DNA from: Sphingobium sp. Leaf26
GTDB lineage: Bacteria; Pseudomonadota; Alphaproteobacteria; Sphingomonadales; Sphingomonadaceae
Direction: 5' to 3'
Assembly: GCF_001421665.1 (NCBI RefSeq)
Contig: NZ_LMKV01000009.1
Location: forward strand, 1 to 64,000
DNA: 64,000 bases
Shown here one piece after another: positions 8,759-18,748 of the stretch. The number at the start of each line of letters is the position of its first letter. Position 1 is the stretch's first letter. Both the position numbers and the translations under genes were made by a program. The notes beneath the pieces are model-generated. The model saw only the letters and a list, made by a program, of their open reading frames with translations. It had not been told where the DNA came from and ran no database searches.

Positions 8759-9495
8759 CAGTCAGGACGTACCCGTGCCGACGGCTCGCGTCCACCACCG
8801 GATCGTGCCGGTCCGCTCCAACTGCGCTGTGGGCGCGGCTGGCTCATCTGCGGACGGCTTGGCCGGGGTTGCGGCCGGGCCTGCGGCTGGCGCAGACCCG
8901 GCTGCGGCGTCGGGCGCGCGCCGTCTCTCGCACCATCATTGCCGCGCCAGCGGTTGCGGTCGCCACCCTGGCCCGGATTGCGATCCCGGCCCCAGTTGCG
9001 GTCGCGCGCCCAATCGCCGGGGCTGCGGTCGCGTCCCCAGTTGCGGTCGGGCCTGTTGCCGTCGGGTGTGTTCGTGCCCTGTGGCGGGCGCGGCGGCCTT
9101 ACCCCATTGCCCGGCCGGCCATCGCGATCCCGATCCCGCCAGTTACCGTCACGGTCCCGGTCACGCCAGCGATCACCGTCCCGGCGATCGCCCCGTCGGC
9201 CTTCCCAATAGCGGCGCTGGCCATCATTCCAGCGGTGACGCCGGCCGCCGCGATCATAGACGTAATAGCCGTTGCCCGGATAATAATAATTGTCATACCA
9301 GCCGCTATAGAGGCCGGGCTGATAATAGCCCGACGGACCATAATAGCCGTCACCATAATAGCCACCGCCACCATAATAGCCGGTGCCCACATTCACGCCG
9401 CCATAGCCATAACCATCGTCATAGGCGCAGCCGCCCAATGCCAGCGCACCTGCCAGCCCGATCACAGCCAGAAACCGATGTCGGATGCCCGTCAT
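8758..9495 (-). CDS. Low-complexity Gly/Tyr- and Arg/Asp-rich lipoprotein
   Basis: 245 residues. Signal peptide and lipobox LALGGC, then about 50 residues of Gly-Tyr repeats (GYYGGGGYYGDGYYG), a central Arg/Asp/Trp repeat region (RWRDRDRDGNWRDRDRDG), and a Pro/Arg/Gln-rich tail. The ATG at 9493-9495 follows AGAAGGA by six bases; an in-frame start seven codons upstream is less well placed. Proteins of this composition are common in sphingomonads and are probably surface or periplasmic, but no function is established. Composition alone could make homology searches misleading. Confidence 0.78.
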   Translation of the reverse strand: MTGIRHRFLAVIGLAGALALGGCAYDDGYGYGGVNVGTGYYGGGGYYGDGYYGPSGYYQPGLYSGWYDNYYYPGNGYYVYDRGGRRHRWNDGQRRYWEGRRGDRRDGDRWRDRDRDGNWRDRDRDGRPGNGVRPPRPPQGTNTPDGNRPDRNWGRDRSPGDWARDRNWGRDRNPGQGGDRNRWRGNDGARDGARPTPQPGLRQPQARPQPRPSRPQMSQPRPQRSWSGPARSGGGREPSARVRPD

Positions 9496-9809
9496 CGTCC
9501 TTCTCCTCATCATCATCTTCTGTCAGGCGTAACGCGGCCCGCTTGAATTGGTTGTGAATGGATTAATCTTTCTCCGCCAGCGTTTATCGCAGGTTCAGAA
9601 AACGGCCCTTCCGTTCATCCAAATGACAGAAAGCGTGGTCTTTCCGTCACATAATCGCCCTTCGGCGCGCTTTTCGGAATCATTCAGGAAACCTTCCGCC
9701 GGGGCCGGCGATTATTCCCCTTGTCGATGGCAGCCGCTTTGAGCGCTCGCATCGACCCGGCGGGTCCACACCGCCGCACATAATCCACAACCGATAAAGG
9801 GTCACACCC
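9496..9809. promoter_or_regulatory. 314-bp divergent intergenic region
   Basis: It separates the Gly/Tyr-rich lipoprotein (minus) from an outer-membrane protein gene (plus). It is clearly more AT-rich than its surroundings between 9540 and 9720, as expected for divergent promoters. AAAGGG at 9797-9802 is the ribosome binding site for the gene at 9810. I see no convincing -35/-10 pair, no RNA gene and no ORF with a ribosome binding site. Confidence 0.4.
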
Positions 9810-10364
9810 ATGAAGACACTGCTTTTTTCGGCAGCCGCTGCCGCTTTCCTGTTGCCCGCCGCTGCGATGGCCCAGGACGATTCCGGTTCTACCCGTCGCA
9901 TCGAACCCTATGTCGGCGTCATGGGCGGCGTGCATAATTTCGACAGCGAAACCGGCAAGGAAGGCATCCCGCCCGTCGGCTACAAGGGCCGCATGGTCGA
10001 AGGCGTCGCCGGCGTGAACTACAACGTCGCCGGTCCCATCGTCGTCGGCGTGGAAGGCACCGCATCCAAGGGCGTGTCGGGTGACATCGATTGGGAATAT
10101 GGCGTGGCGGGCCGCGCCGGCGTGAAGGCGGGCAAGGACAGCCTGATCTTCGGCAAGGTCGGTTACAAGTGGGTCAATTTCGACGCGCTCGGCCCCAACA
10201 GCCCTGACTTTCACGGCACCACCTATGGCGCCGGCGTCGAACTGTCGCCCGCCGACATGGGCGGATCGGCCCAGAGCAGCAACATCCGTCTGCGCGTTCA
10301 GGCCGACACGATGGGCAATTTCCGCTCGATCCGCCCGATGGCCGGCGTCGTCGCGAAGTTCTGA
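9810..10364 (+). CDS. Small outer-membrane beta-barrel protein
   Basis: 184 residues. A cleavable signal peptide (MKTLLFSAAAAAFLLPAAAMAQ) is followed by alternating strands such as YVGVMGGVHNF, GVAGVNYNVAGPIVVGVEG and GRAGVKAGKDSLIFGKVGYKW, and the protein ends in Phe, the usual outer-membrane insertion signal. The size fits an eight-strand opacity-type barrel. It is probably a structural or adhesion protein of the outer membrane; the ligand is unknown. AAAGGG lies eight bases before the ATG. Confidence 0.8.
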   Translation: MKTLLFSAAAAAFLLPAAAMAQDDSGSTRRIEPYVGVMGGVHNFDSETGKEGIPPVGYKGRMVEGVAGVNYNVAGPIVVGVEGTASKGVSGDIDWEYGVAGRAGVKAGKDSLIFGKVGYKWVNFDALGPNSPDFHGTTYGAGVELSPADMGGSAQSSNIRLRVQADTMGNFRSIRPMAGVVAKF

Positions 10365-10451
10365 TCTATAACGGTTAGACAGGGGCGGGTCCGCGCGATC
10401 CGCCCCGTCGTTCGGTCAATTTCCTGTGCCTTTTGATGCAGGAGTTGGGGG

Positions 10452-10486
10452 TGCGGAACGGTTTCCAGGACTGCAACCGTTCCGCA
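10452..10486. terminator. Perfect 12-bp inverted repeat
   Basis: TGCGGAACGGTT (10452-10463) is an exact inverted match to AACCGTTCCGCA (10475-10486), with an 11-base loop. It lies between convergent genes at 9810 and 10603, so a terminator is the simplest reading; no T-run follows on the plus strand. A weaker GC hairpin lies at 10382-10407. Confidence 0.5.
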
Positions 10487-10602
10487 TTTCCACAGATTTT
10501 CGCGCGGGGTGCGTGTCTGAAAGCGACCATTTTTAGCCGGTCGCCGATGATTTACGCCACTCTGATAGCAGCCGTTCCCCCAGCACCAACGTAGCAACTA
10601 TC

Positions 10603-11256
10603 TCAACGTGCGACCTTCGCGCCGCACTGCTTACCGCCTGCCGCTGCCACCAAATCAACAGCGCTGATGCCTCGTGATGCCATAATGATTCCGTCGTTAT
10701 CAAGCTGTCCCCAGCTGTATTCATCAGCAGATGGGCGATCGACATCAGGGGGTGTCACCAACCACCATGCATCCTTCGCCCTGTAATGGATTGGCCGCAT
10801 TAAGGTTTCGTAGTTCGAAGGCGTAAAACCATCTTCTGTATATGATTTATCGAGGGGCGACGCTATCGGCCACACGAGCTTCCCTTTACGATCATAAACG
10901 AGCTGATAATTCGATTCTTGCAGAGAATATTTCCCGTCACGTTCCATCTTTAGAAAAAGTAGGAATTGCTTAATGGCGGAGTTGAACCGGGTATGCAGTG
11001 ATGTTCGAACATCGATATCGGAGGATTTGATTGATCCAGCAATCACCTGTTTGACTGCGAACCGAATTGAAACGGGCGATCTGATAATAATTTCGTCAGG
11101 CTTGCTCTCTACCGGCTGCCATCGATAGCGAGGGCTTGTCGCAATTAAAGCGACGTCGAAACATGACTTATCGGCTTCGACGGTTTCGGCACTCGCTGAC
11201 GATATAGCTGTCACCGTCAATACAAGTGCCAAGCTATAGGTCCAGATTTTAGACAT
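10603..11256 (-). CDS. Hypothetical secreted protein, lower GC
   Basis: 217 residues with a clear signal peptide (cleavage after SSASA near residue 23). The mature sequence has two cysteines (Cys32 and one near the C-terminus) that could form a disulphide. No domain is recognised. GC content is close to 50% by eye against about 65% in neighbouring genes, and codon use includes many A/T-ending codons, which suggests recent acquisition. It stands alone: the neighbour upstream on this strand is the radical SAM/UdgX group and the gene to the left is convergent. Confidence 0.7.
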   Translation of the reverse strand: MSKIWTYSLALVLTVTAISSASAETVEADKSCFDVALIATSPRYRWQPVESKPDEIIIRSPVSIRFAVKQVIAGSIKSSDIDVRTSLHTRFNSAIKQFLLFLKMERDGKYSLQESNYQLVYDRKGKLVWPIASPLDKSYTEDGFTPSNYETLMRPIHYRAKDAWWLVTPPDVDRPSADEYSWGQLDNDGIIMASRGISAVDLVAAAGGKQCGAKVAR

Positions 11257-11344
11257 GCTGCTGAGAAGCCACGACGGCTTAATGTCGTCAAGATCGAAGT
11301 TTCACCCGAAACCGGCCTGTCGCCTACCCACCCATCCTGCAAGC

Positions 11345-12748
11345 TCACCCCCGCTTCACCCTTTCCGCCACCACGCGCAGATCGTCCACGAACCGCGCCT
11401 GTTCCGCCGCCTGCCTTTCCGCATCGGGCAGGCGCAGCAGATAGCTCGGATGCACCGTCACCCACCCTTCCGCGCCGTCCTTCAAAGCGATTGCCGAACC
11501 GCGCGTGCGGCTGATCGTCACCGCCTTGCCCAGCATCGCCCGCGCCGCGCTGGCGCCCAGCGCCACGATGATGCGCGGCCGGATCAACTCAATTTCCTGC
11601 CCCAGCCACCAGCGGCACGCCTCGATCTCGCCGGCGTCGGGCGACTGGTGCAGCCGCCGCTTGCCCTGACGCTCGAATTTGAAATGCTTGACCGCGTTGG
11701 TGACATAGGCGCGGGATCGGTCCACCCCCGCCTGCGCCAGCGCCCTGTCGAACAACTGCCCCGCCGGCCCGACGAAGGGACGCCCTGCCAGATCCTCCTG
11801 ATCGCCCGGCTGCTCGCCGATGAACAGCAGCGGCGCGTCGAGCGGTCCCTCGCCGAACACCGTCTGCGTCGCGTCCCGGTGCAGCGCGCAGCGGGTGCAG
11901 CCCATGGCTTCCTGGCGGATCGTGGCCCAGACGGTGGCGATATCGCCCTGCCGCCTGGGCGCCTTTTCCGGCAGCGGCGCGGTCGCGATCATCGCGGCCT
12001 CACGCGCCTGCGCCCCGGCGATCAGGTCCGGGATCAGCGCCGCTTCGGGCAGGTTGCGCCAATATTTCTTCGGCATTTCGGACAGCATGGCCCCGGTCTT
12101 GAGCCGCGCCGGATTGAAGATCGCGGCGTAATAGCCCGTCCATAACGCTTCGACCGGATCGCCGTCGGGCGCATCGTTCCGCTGCGCGCCCAGTCCCTCG
12201 ATGAGCGTCTCGCCATCCCAATGGATGCTGACGTCCGGCGTCAGGATCGACCAGCGCATCGCGGCGAAACGGCGCAGGAAAAAGCCCGCATTGGCGCGAA
12301 CGATATGATGCTCCGGCTCGAACCAGGCGACGAATCGTTCGCCCCCCTCATCCGCCATTTCGCGAAAGCGCACGAAGGCGCGCATCTTGTGGATGTCGCG
12401 CCGCACCGCCTTGGCCAATATGTCGATCCGGCGGAGCAGCGGATCGGCCTTGTCCTCCATCAGCCCCGGCCGCCCGCGCAGCCGGCATAACAGGGCATAG
12501 AGCAAGGCGAACCGTTCAGGATCGCGATGCAGGCTGGCTTTCTGCGCCAGGTCGATAAAGGCGCGCGACACGGAAAATCCCGCGTCCGCCCGATCCGGCG
12601 GCAGGGGATCGCCGCCGAACAGGTCGCCCGGCGCTTCGCCCACCTGCCACAGGATATCCGCTGGATCGACGCCCGCCATCGCCAGCCGCCGCGCCGCCCC
12701 GCGCCAGCCGTCGAAGTCATCGTGCGCGGTCAGCGCGATGCGGTACAT
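11345..12748 (-). CDS. DUF4130-UdgX fusion (uracil-DNA glycosylase superfamily)
   Basis: 467 residues in two parts. Residues 1-240 match DUF4130, and 265-467 a family 4/5-like UDG fold with GEQPGDQED (311-319) and HPSYLLR (433-439). The insert KRRLHQSP with His367 matches the R-loop of UdgX, in which that histidine attacks the uracil sugar and cross-links the enzyme to DNA. Iron-sulphur ligands appear to be Cys284, Cys287 and Cys378, with His355 (VKHFK) where other family 4 enzymes have Cys. It is expected to bind uracil in DNA covalently. The usual partner, a radical SAM protein, is at 13743, two genes upstream. Start is the ATG at 12746-12748. Confidence 0.9.
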   Translation of the reverse strand: MYRIALTAHDDFDGWRGAARRLAMAGVDPADILWQVGEAPGDLFGGDPLPPDRADAGFSVSRAFIDLAQKASLHRDPERFALLYALLCRLRGRPGLMEDKADPLLRRIDILAKAVRRDIHKMRAFVRFREMADEGGERFVAWFEPEHHIVRANAGFFLRRFAAMRWSILTPDVSIHWDGETLIEGLGAQRNDAPDGDPVEALWTGYYAAIFNPARLKTGAMLSEMPKKYWRNLPEAALIPDLIAGAQAREAAMIATAPLPEKAPRRQGDIATVWATIRQEAMGCTRCALHRDATQTVFGEGPLDAPLLFIGEQPGDQEDLAGRPFVGPAGQLFDRALAQAGVDRSRAYVTNAVKHFKFERQGKRRLHQSPDAGEIEACRWWLGQEIELIRPRIIVALGASAARAMLGKAVTISRTRGSAIALKDGAEGWVTVHPSYLLRLPDAERQAAEQARFVDDLRVVAERVKRG

Positions 12749-12776
12749 CGGGTTCCGTCACGCATCGGCGGGCGGA

Positions 12777-13247
12777 TCAATTCTCCGCCTGCGCCCGCTC
12801 CAGTTCGGCCGGCTTGCGCTTCGCGAACAGCGCGCCCAGCTTCGCTTCCTCGGCCGCCGACAGCGCCTTCGCGGCGTCGGGGAACATCTCTTCCTCCTCC
12901 TCGTCGATATGGTGGAGGTAGCGCTTTTTCATCTCGGCGAATTTCTTCCGCCACGCCTCGCCATTGAATTTGAGGTCGTCCAGCTCTTCCAGATAATCGT
13001 CGATTTCCTTGTGCTCGGACACGCTGTGCTGCGCATCCTCGCGCAGGTCCGGCTGCGCCAGCATGGTGGCGTAAAGCGTCTCTTCCTCCGCTGCGGCATG
13101 AGCGGACACTTCGACCTTGAACTGCTCGAACAGCTTTTCCAGCCGCTCCTCGTCCTTCGCGCGCTCCGCCTCCGCCATCTTGTCGAACAATTGGCGATGG
13201 GTGTCGTGATCCTGTTTCAGGCGATCGAAAATGCTGGCGTCGGCCAT
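12777..13247 (-). CDS. Hemerythrin domain protein
   Basis: 156 residues, mostly helical, from an ATG at 13245-13247 preceded by GAGGAGGAAG. It carries the His/Glu spacing of a hemerythrin HHE di-iron site: His in QDHDTHRQL, HAAAEEETLY, SEHKEIDDYLEEL and HHIDEEEEEMF. Such proteins bind O2, NO or iron, or act in oxidative or nitrosative stress. It lies between the UdgX fusion (28 bp away) and a small membrane protein, an unusual insertion in this repair cluster. The C-terminus is acidic, then basic. The biological role is not determined by sequence. Confidence 0.88.
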   Translation of the reverse strand: MADASIFDRLKQDHDTHRQLFDKMAEAERAKDEERLEKLFEQFKVEVSAHAAAEEETLYATMLAQPDLREDAQHSVSEHKEIDDYLEELDDLKFNGEAWRKKFAEMKKRYLHHIDEEEEEMFPDAAKALSAAEEAKLGALFAKRKPAELERAQAEN

Positions 13248-13306
13248 GGTTCTTCCTCCTCGTGCGAGCAGGAAGAACGACGGTCGCCGCAATTGGCTCC
13301 GAAGGA

Positions 13307-13669
13307 TCAGCCGAAGAAGAAGCGGAAGATGATCGCGACCGGAATCCACAGCAGGGCGCCGACGATGCTGGCGCCCCAAAGCTGCAACATGTCGCGGCGA
13401 AAGCGCAGCGCAAGGCCATGGTGCGACAGGCCGCCCTGCTCCAGCATCTGCCAGCGCCGTTCCAGCCCGCGCGCGGCGATGCCATAGCCGCCGATCGCGA
13501 CGATGATGCCCAAGTGCAGGACGAGCGAGCCGCCCATCTTGGCGACGATGAAGATCTGGGCAAGGCAGAAGACGACCAGGGCAGCCGCCAGGTGCGTACT
13601 GATGCGCTTGGCGAAGCCTTTGCCCAGTGAACCCTTACCCTGCGTGCGATTGCCGATTGCGGTCGCCAA
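13307..13669 (-). CDS. Small membrane protein
   Basis: 120 residues from a TTG at 13667-13669, chosen because AAGGAG lies nine bases upstream; a longer form from a TTG at 13729 has no such site. Three hydrophobic segments (LAAALVVFCLAQIFIVAKM, LVLHLGIIVAIGGYGIAA and a C-terminal GASIVGALLWIPVAIIFRFFF) indicate an inner-membrane protein; a basic amphipathic region separates the last two. No family is recognised. It lies between the hemerythrin and radical SAM genes on the same strand. Confidence 0.65.
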   Translation of the reverse strand: MATAIGNRTQGKGSLGKGFAKRISTHLAAALVVFCLAQIFIVAKMGGSLVLHLGIIVAIGGYGIAARGLERRWQMLEQGGLSHHGLALRFRRDMLQLWGASIVGALLWIPVAIIFRFFFG

Positions 13670-13742
13670 GACCCCATTCTCCTTTTTTGACCCTGGCGAC
13701 AGAATTTCATGTGTAGCGCGATCGATCAACCCAAATTTACGC

Positions 13743-14987
13743 TTATGCGAACAAATCCAGTTGCTGCGCTGGCGGCGCGATATGCGCGCGCAGGTCCGCC
13801 CGGTCCGTCAGCGTGAGCGGCCGCCAGTCCGCCGCGATGAGGAACGGCCGCAATTTCTTGATGGACGTCGTAAGCCGCGCCACATCGTCCAGCCGCAACC
13901 GGCGGTGGCGTCGGCTCATCAGGATGCGATTGACCGCCTTCACCCCCAGCCCCGGCACCCGCAGCAAGGCTTCGCGCGGCGCGCGGTTGACGTCCACCGG
14001 GAAGGCGGCGCGATGGTTGAGCGCCCAGGCCAGCTTGGGGTCGATATCCAGCGGCAGGCAGCCGGTCGCCGCATCGGTCGCCGCCGCGATCTCCCGCGCA
14101 TCATAGCCGTAGAAACGGATCATCCAGTCCGACTGGTACAGCCGATGCTCCCGCATCAACGGCGGGCGCTTCAATGGCAGCACCGCGCTGGGCGAAGGAA
14201 TGGGCGAAAAGGCGCTGTAATAGACGCGGCGCAGCTTGTGCCGATCGTACAGGCTGCTCGCCCTGGCGATGATCGCCCGGTCGTCGGCCACGTCGGCGCC
14301 GACGATCATCTGCGTTGACTGGCCGGCGGGGGCGAAGCGGGGCGCGCTCTTATATTTGCGCCGCGCGTCATGCCCGTCCTCGATGCCGTTGCGCAGATGC
14401 CGCATCGCCCCTTCGATCCGCTTGCCGTCCTTTTCCGGCGCCAGCCGCTGCAAGCCCGCATCGGTCGGCAGTTCGACGTTGATCGACAGCCGATCGGCAT
14501 ACAGCCCCGCCTGCTGTAGCAATGCCGGGTCGGCGTCCGGGATCGTCTTCAAATGGATATAGCCGCGAAAATCATGATCCTCGCGCAGCGACCGGGCGAC
14601 CTCGACCATCTGCTCCATCGTGTAATCGGACGATGCGATGATGCCGGAGGAGAGGAACAGCCCTTCGATATAATTGCGGCGGTAGAAGTTGAGCGTGAGT
14701 TCCACCACTTCCTGCGCGGTGAAGCGGGCGCGGCGCACATCGCTCGACCGGCGGTTGATGCAATAATGGCAGTCGAAGATGCAGCTATTGGTCAGCAGGA
14801 TTTTCAACAACGATATGCAGCGTCCATCGGGCGCATAGGCATGACAAATGCCCATCCCCTCGGTCGATCCGATCCCCTTGCCATCGCGGCTGTCGCGCTT
14901 GGTCGTACCGGACGACGCGCAGGACGCATCATATTTGGCGGCATCGGCCAATATTTCGAGTTTCTGCCGGGTGGATAATTGCGCCAT
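13743..14987 (-). CDS. Radical SAM protein linked to UdgX (putative DNA modification/repair)
   Basis: 414 residues. The radical SAM cluster motif C-x3-C-x2-C is Cys69, Cys73 and Cys76 (CIFDCHYC), extra cysteines occur at 23, 48 and 57, and a helix-hairpin-helix segment follows near the C-terminus (VPGLGVKAVNRIL). This matches the family of radical SAM proteins that co-occur with UDG-family/DUF4130 proteins and are annotated as putative DNA modification or repair enzymes. It would use SAM to make a 5'-deoxyadenosyl radical; the substrate is unknown but the helix-hairpin-helix suggests DNA. Start is the ATG at 14985-14987; an in-frame start at 15047 is less likely. Confidence 0.9.
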   Translation of the reverse strand: MAQLSTRQKLEILADAAKYDASCASSGTTKRDSRDGKGIGSTEGMGICHAYAPDGRCISLLKILLTNSCIFDCHYCINRRSSDVRRARFTAQEVVELTLNFYRRNYIEGLFLSSGIIASSDYTMEQMVEVARSLREDHDFRGYIHLKTIPDADPALLQQAGLYADRLSINVELPTDAGLQRLAPEKDGKRIEGAMRHLRNGIEDGHDARRKYKSAPRFAPAGQSTQMIVGADVADDRAIIARASSLYDRHKLRRVYYSAFSPIPSPSAVLPLKRPPLMREHRLYQSDWMIRFYGYDAREIAAATDAATGCLPLDIDPKLAWALNHRAAFPVDVNRAPREALLRVPGLGVKAVNRILMSRRHRRLRLDDVARLTTSIKKLRPFLIAADWRPLTLTDRADLRAHIAPPAQQLDLFA

Positions 14988-15115
14988 TCGTTCCTGATAT
15001 GTTCGGGTCAACCCTCTGTCCACAACTTCGATCAAGGCCTGCACCATGGGACAGGGGCTGGCGCAAGCGCGCGCGACCCTTGCCTTCGTGCCCCGGCCCG
15101 GCCATCACCCGGCCC

Positions 15116-18100
15116 ATGACATGGCATTTCTGGATCGACCGCGGCGGCACCTTTACCGATGTGGTGGCGCGAGCGCCCGACGGGCAATTGCACACGGCCA
15201 AATTGCTGTCGAACGACCCGGAACGCTATGCCGACGCGGCGGTCGAGGCGGTGCGCCGCCTGACGGGGACGGCCACTGGCCCGATCCCGCCCTGCACCCT
15301 GCGCATCGGCACCACCATCGCCACCAACGCCCTGCTGGAGCGCAAGGGCGAGCCGGTGCTGCTTGCCATCACGCGCGGGTTTCGCGATGCGATCCGCATC
15401 GGTACGCAGGAACGGCCGGAGCTGTTCGCGCGGCATATCCGGTTGCCCGACGCGCTCCACGCCGACGTCATCGAAATCGACGAGCGGCTGATGGCCGACG
15501 GCACCATCCGCACTCCGCTCGATGAAGCCGCCGCCCGCGCCGCGCTGCAATCGGCCTATGACAGCGGCCTGCGTGCCGTCGCCATCGTGCTGATGCACGG
15601 CTATCTCCATTTCGCGCATGAACAGGCGCTGGCGCGCATCGCCGCCGACATCGGCTTTACCCAGATCAGCGCCAGCCATGACGTCGCCCCGCTCATCAAG
15701 CTGATCGGGCGTGGCGATACGACGCTGGCCGATGCCTATCTTTCCCCGGTGCTGCGGACCTATGTCGATGGCCTGCGCGCCGCGCTGGGGGAGGATGCCG
15801 ACATGCTGTTCATGCAGTCGAGCGGCGGCCTGACCGACGGCGCGCTGTTCCGGGGCAAGGATGCCGTGCTGTCCGGCCCGGCGGGCGGCATCGTCGGCCT
15901 CGCCCGCACGGCGGAGCAGGCGGGTTTCAAGGAGGTGATCGGCTTCGACATGGGCGGCACGTCGACCGACGTATCCCATTATGCCGGCGCTTACGAACGC
16001 GACAATGAAGCGCGTGTCGCCGGGGTGCGCCTGCGCGCGCCGATGATGCGCATCCACACCATCGCGGCGGGCGGCGGCTCCATCTGCTCGTTCGTCGATG
16101 GCCGGTTCCGCGTCGGCCCGGAAAGCGCGGGCGCGGTGCCCGGCCCGGCCTGCTACCGGCGTGGCGGCCCGCTCACCATCACCGACTGCAACGTCATGCT
16201 GGGCAAGATCCAGCCCGATCATTTCCCCAGCCTGTTCGGCCCGAATGGCGACCAGCCGCTGGACGCGAAGGCGGTCGAGGCGCGCTTCGCCGCCCTCTGC
16301 ATGCAGGTGCAGGCAGAAACCGGCCGCACGATGCCCCCGCGTGACGTTGCGCAAGGCTTCATCGCCGTCGCCGTCGCCAGCATGGCCAATGCGATCAAGC
16401 GCATATCGGTCGCACGCGGGCATGACGTGTCGCGCTACACCCTCGCCAGCTTCGGCGGGGCTGGGGGGCAACATGCCTGCCTCGTCGCCGACGCGCTGGG
16501 CATGGACCGGGTGATGATCCATCCGCTGGGCGGCGTGCTGTCCGCCTATGGCATGGGCCTGGCCGATCGCCGCGCCGTGCGCGAACGCACGCTCGCCTTG
16601 CCGCTGGGCGATGGCGGGCTGGACGCCGCCCTCGTCACGCTGGCCGATGACGCTCGCGTCGATCTGCCGCAGGCGGACCGGATCGAAACGCTGCTGCGCC
16701 TGCGCTATGACGGCACGGACAGCCTGTTCGACGTCCCGCTGGGCGACGTCGAAACCATGCGCGCCGACTTCCTCGCCCAGCATCAGGCCCGCTTCGGCTT
16801 CGCGGGCAAGGGGACCATCCTCATCGACATGGCGCGGGTGGAGGCGGTCGCCTCGACGCGCGAAGCGATGGACGGCATCGTGGACATCGCCGCGCAGGCC
16901 GCCCCGGCGCTGGCCCATATCGACTATGCCGGCGACACGGCCCCCGTCCATGATCGCGCCGGTCTGTCCGCAAATAGCGTGATCGATGGCCCGGCGCTCA
17001 TCATCGACCCCGTCTCCACCACGGCGGTCGAACCGGGCTGGCGGGCGCAGCTCGACGCGCATGGCAACCTCATCCTCACCCGCCATATCCCGCGCGCCAA
17101 TCCCGACAGCGGCGACATGACGACGGTCGATCCGGTCCGGCTGGAGGTGATGGGCGGACTTTTCATGGCGATAGCGGAGGAAATGGGCGCCGCGCTTCAG
17201 CACAGCGCGTCGTCGGTCAACATTCGCGAACGGCTCGATTTTTCCTGCGCGCTGTTCGACGCGGCGGGCAATCTGGTGGCGAATGCGCCGCACATGCCCG
17301 TTCACCTCGGCAGCATGGGCGACAGCATCCGCACCATCATGCGCCGTCGCGGGACGGGCGCGGACGGACAGCCGATCGACGGGCGCGGCATGCTGCGGGG
17401 CGACGTCTATGCGCTCAATGCGCCCTATGATGGCGGCACCCACCTGCCCGACGTCACCGTCGTCATGCCGGTGTTCGTGGGGGACGGCGCACCGCGCTTC
17501 TATGTCGCGGCGCGCGGCCATCATGCCGATATCGGCGGCATCACCCCCGGCTCGATGCCGCCCGGCAGCACGTCGGTCGAGGAAGAGGGCATCGTCCTCG
17601 ACAATCTGCTGCTGGTCGATCGCGGCGATTTCCGCGAAGCCGCGATCCGCGACCTGCTGGCGTCCGGCCCATGGCCCGCCCGCAACATCGACCAGAATAT
17701 CGCCGACCTCTCGGCCCAGATCGCCGCCTGCGCCAAGGGGGCCAGCGAACTGCGCCGCATCAGTGATAATTACGGTATCGAAACAATATCCGCCTATATG
17801 GGCCATGTGCAGGACCAGGCCGAGGCCGCCGTCCGCCGCCTGATCGACCGGCTGTCCGACGGCCATTTCCGCTATGCGATGGATAGCGGCGATACTGTCC
17901 AACTCGCTGTCCATGTCGATCGCGCGGCCCGCGCGGCCACCATCGACTTCACCGGCACGGCGGCGCAGTTGCCCAATAATTTCAACGCCCCCGCCTCGGT
18001 CGTGCGGGCGGCCGTCCTCTATGTCGTGCGCACCCTGATCGACGAAGCCGTGCCGATGAACGACGGCTGCCTGAAGCCCATCACCATCATCGTCCCCGAA

Positions 18101-18679
18101 GGCTCGATGCTGCGCCCGTGCTATCCCGCCGCCGTGGTCGCGGGCAATGTCGAAACCAGCCAGGTCGTGACCGATGCCCTGTTCGGCGCGCTGGGCGTCA
18201 TGGCGGGCGCGCAGGGGACGATGAACAATCTGACCTTCGGCAACGACCGCCACCAATATTATGAGACGATCGCCGGCGGCGCCGGGGCCGGCCCCGACTT
18301 CGACGGCGCGTCGGTGGTGCAGACGCACATGACCAACAGCCGCCTGACCGATCCCGAAATCCTCGAAACCCGTTTTCCGGTGTTGCTGGAAGAGTTTTCG
18401 GTGCGCGCCGGGTCTGGCGGGCAGGGGCGGCATCGCGGTGGCGATGGCGCGCTGCGCCGCATCCGCTTCCTGGAGGACATGACCGCCGGCATCCTGTCCA
18501 ACCGTCGCATCGTGCCGCCTTTCGGCCTTGCCGGCGGGGCGCCCGGTGGGCTGGGCCGCAACAGCGTGGAACGGGCCGACGGCAGCATCGAACCGCTTGG
18601 TCCCACCGCAACGGCGCAACTTTCTGCGGGCGACGCCTTCGTCATCGAAACGCCAGGCGGCGGCGGCTTTGGCGATTGA
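15116..18679 (+). CDS. 5-oxoprolinase / hydantoinase A-B fusion
   Basis: 1187 residues. The N-terminal 680 residues match HyuA (N-terminal GGTFTDVV phosphate loop, [10 protein letters not shown], and [16 protein letters not shown] near 500), and the rest match HyuB ([43 protein letters not shown] and a C-terminal TPGGGGFGD). Fused proteins of this length are typically ATP-dependent 5-oxoprolinases that open 5-oxoproline to glutamate in glutathione turnover, although hydantoin or related cyclic amides remain possible. The start is the ATG at 15116 ([15 protein letters not shown]); an upstream in-frame start adds a non-homologous segment. It stands alone. Confidence 0.92.
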   Translation: MTWHFWIDRGGTFTDVVARAPDGQLHTAKLLSNDPERYADAAVEAVRRLTGTATGPIPPCTLRIGTTIATNALLERKGEPVLLAITRGFRDAIRIGTQERPELFARHIRLPDALHADVIEIDERLMADGTIRTPLDEAAARAALQSAYDSGLRAVAIVLMHGYLHFAHEQALARIAADIGFTQISASHDVAPLIKLIGRGDTTLADAYLSPVLRTYVDGLRAALGEDADMLFMQSSGGLTDGALFRGKDAVLSGPAGGIVGLARTAEQAGFKEVIGFDMGGTSTDVSHYAGAYERDNEARVAGVRLRAPMMRIHTIAAGGGSICSFVDGRFRVGPESAGAVPGPACYRRGGPLTITDCNVMLGKIQPDHFPSLFGPNGDQPLDAKAVEARFAALCMQVQAETGRTMPPRDVAQGFIAVAVASMANAIKRISVARGHDVSRYTLASFGGAGGQHACLVADALGMDRVMIHPLGGVLSAYGMGLADRRAVRERTLALPLGDGGLDAALVTLADDARVDLPQADRIETLLRLRYDGTDSLFDVPLGDVETMRADFLAQHQARFGFAGKGTILIDMARVEAVASTREAMDGIVDIAAQAAPALAHIDYAGDTAPVHDRAGLSANSVIDGPALIIDPVSTTAVEPGWRAQLDAHGNLILTRHIPRANPDSGDMTTVDPVRLEVMGGLFMAIAEEMGAALQHSASSVNIRERLDFSCALFDAAGNLVANAPHMPVHLGSMGDSIRTIMRRRGTGADGQPIDGRGMLRGDVYALNAPYDGGTHLPDVTVVMPVFVGDGAPRFYVAARGHHADIGGITPGSMPPGSTSVEEEGIVLDNLLLVDRGDFREAAIRDLLASGPWPARNIDQNIADLSAQIAACAKGASELRRISDNYGIETISAYMGHVQDQAEAAVRRLIDRLSDGHFRYAMDSGDTVQLAVHVDRAARAATIDFTGTAAQLPNNFNAPASVVRAAVLYVVRTLIDEAVPMNDGCLKPITIIVPEGSMLRPCYPAAVVAGNVETSQVVTDALFGALGVMAGAQGTMNNLTFGNDRHQYYETIAGGAGAGPDFDGASVVQTHMTNSRLTDPEILETRFPVLLEEFSVRAGSGGQGRHRGGDGALRRIRFLEDMTAGILSNRRIVPPFGLAGGAPGGLGRNSVERADGSIEPLGPTATAQLSAGDAFVIETPGGGGFGD

Positions 18680-18700
18680 CCCCGATCAGGGCCTGATCGC

Positions 18701-18729
18701 TTGACAAGCGCCCCGTAGGGGTCTGTTCT
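18701..18729 (+). promoter_or_regulatory. Possible promoter of the MCE gene
   Basis: TTGACA at 18701-18706 is a perfect -35 box, and 17 bases later TGTTCT (18724-18729) is a weak -10 match. It lies 20 bp before the start codon of the MCE gene, giving a very short leader. Confidence 0.4.
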
Positions 18730-18748
18730 GCTGTCGGGGGAGTGGGGC

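Noticed and set aside
15032..18619. 1195-codon open frame antisense to the oxoprolinase
   Set aside because: High-GC third-position bias leaves the opposite strand free of stops; translation is rich in Arg, His, Gln and Gly and matches no family. The sense gene is certain.
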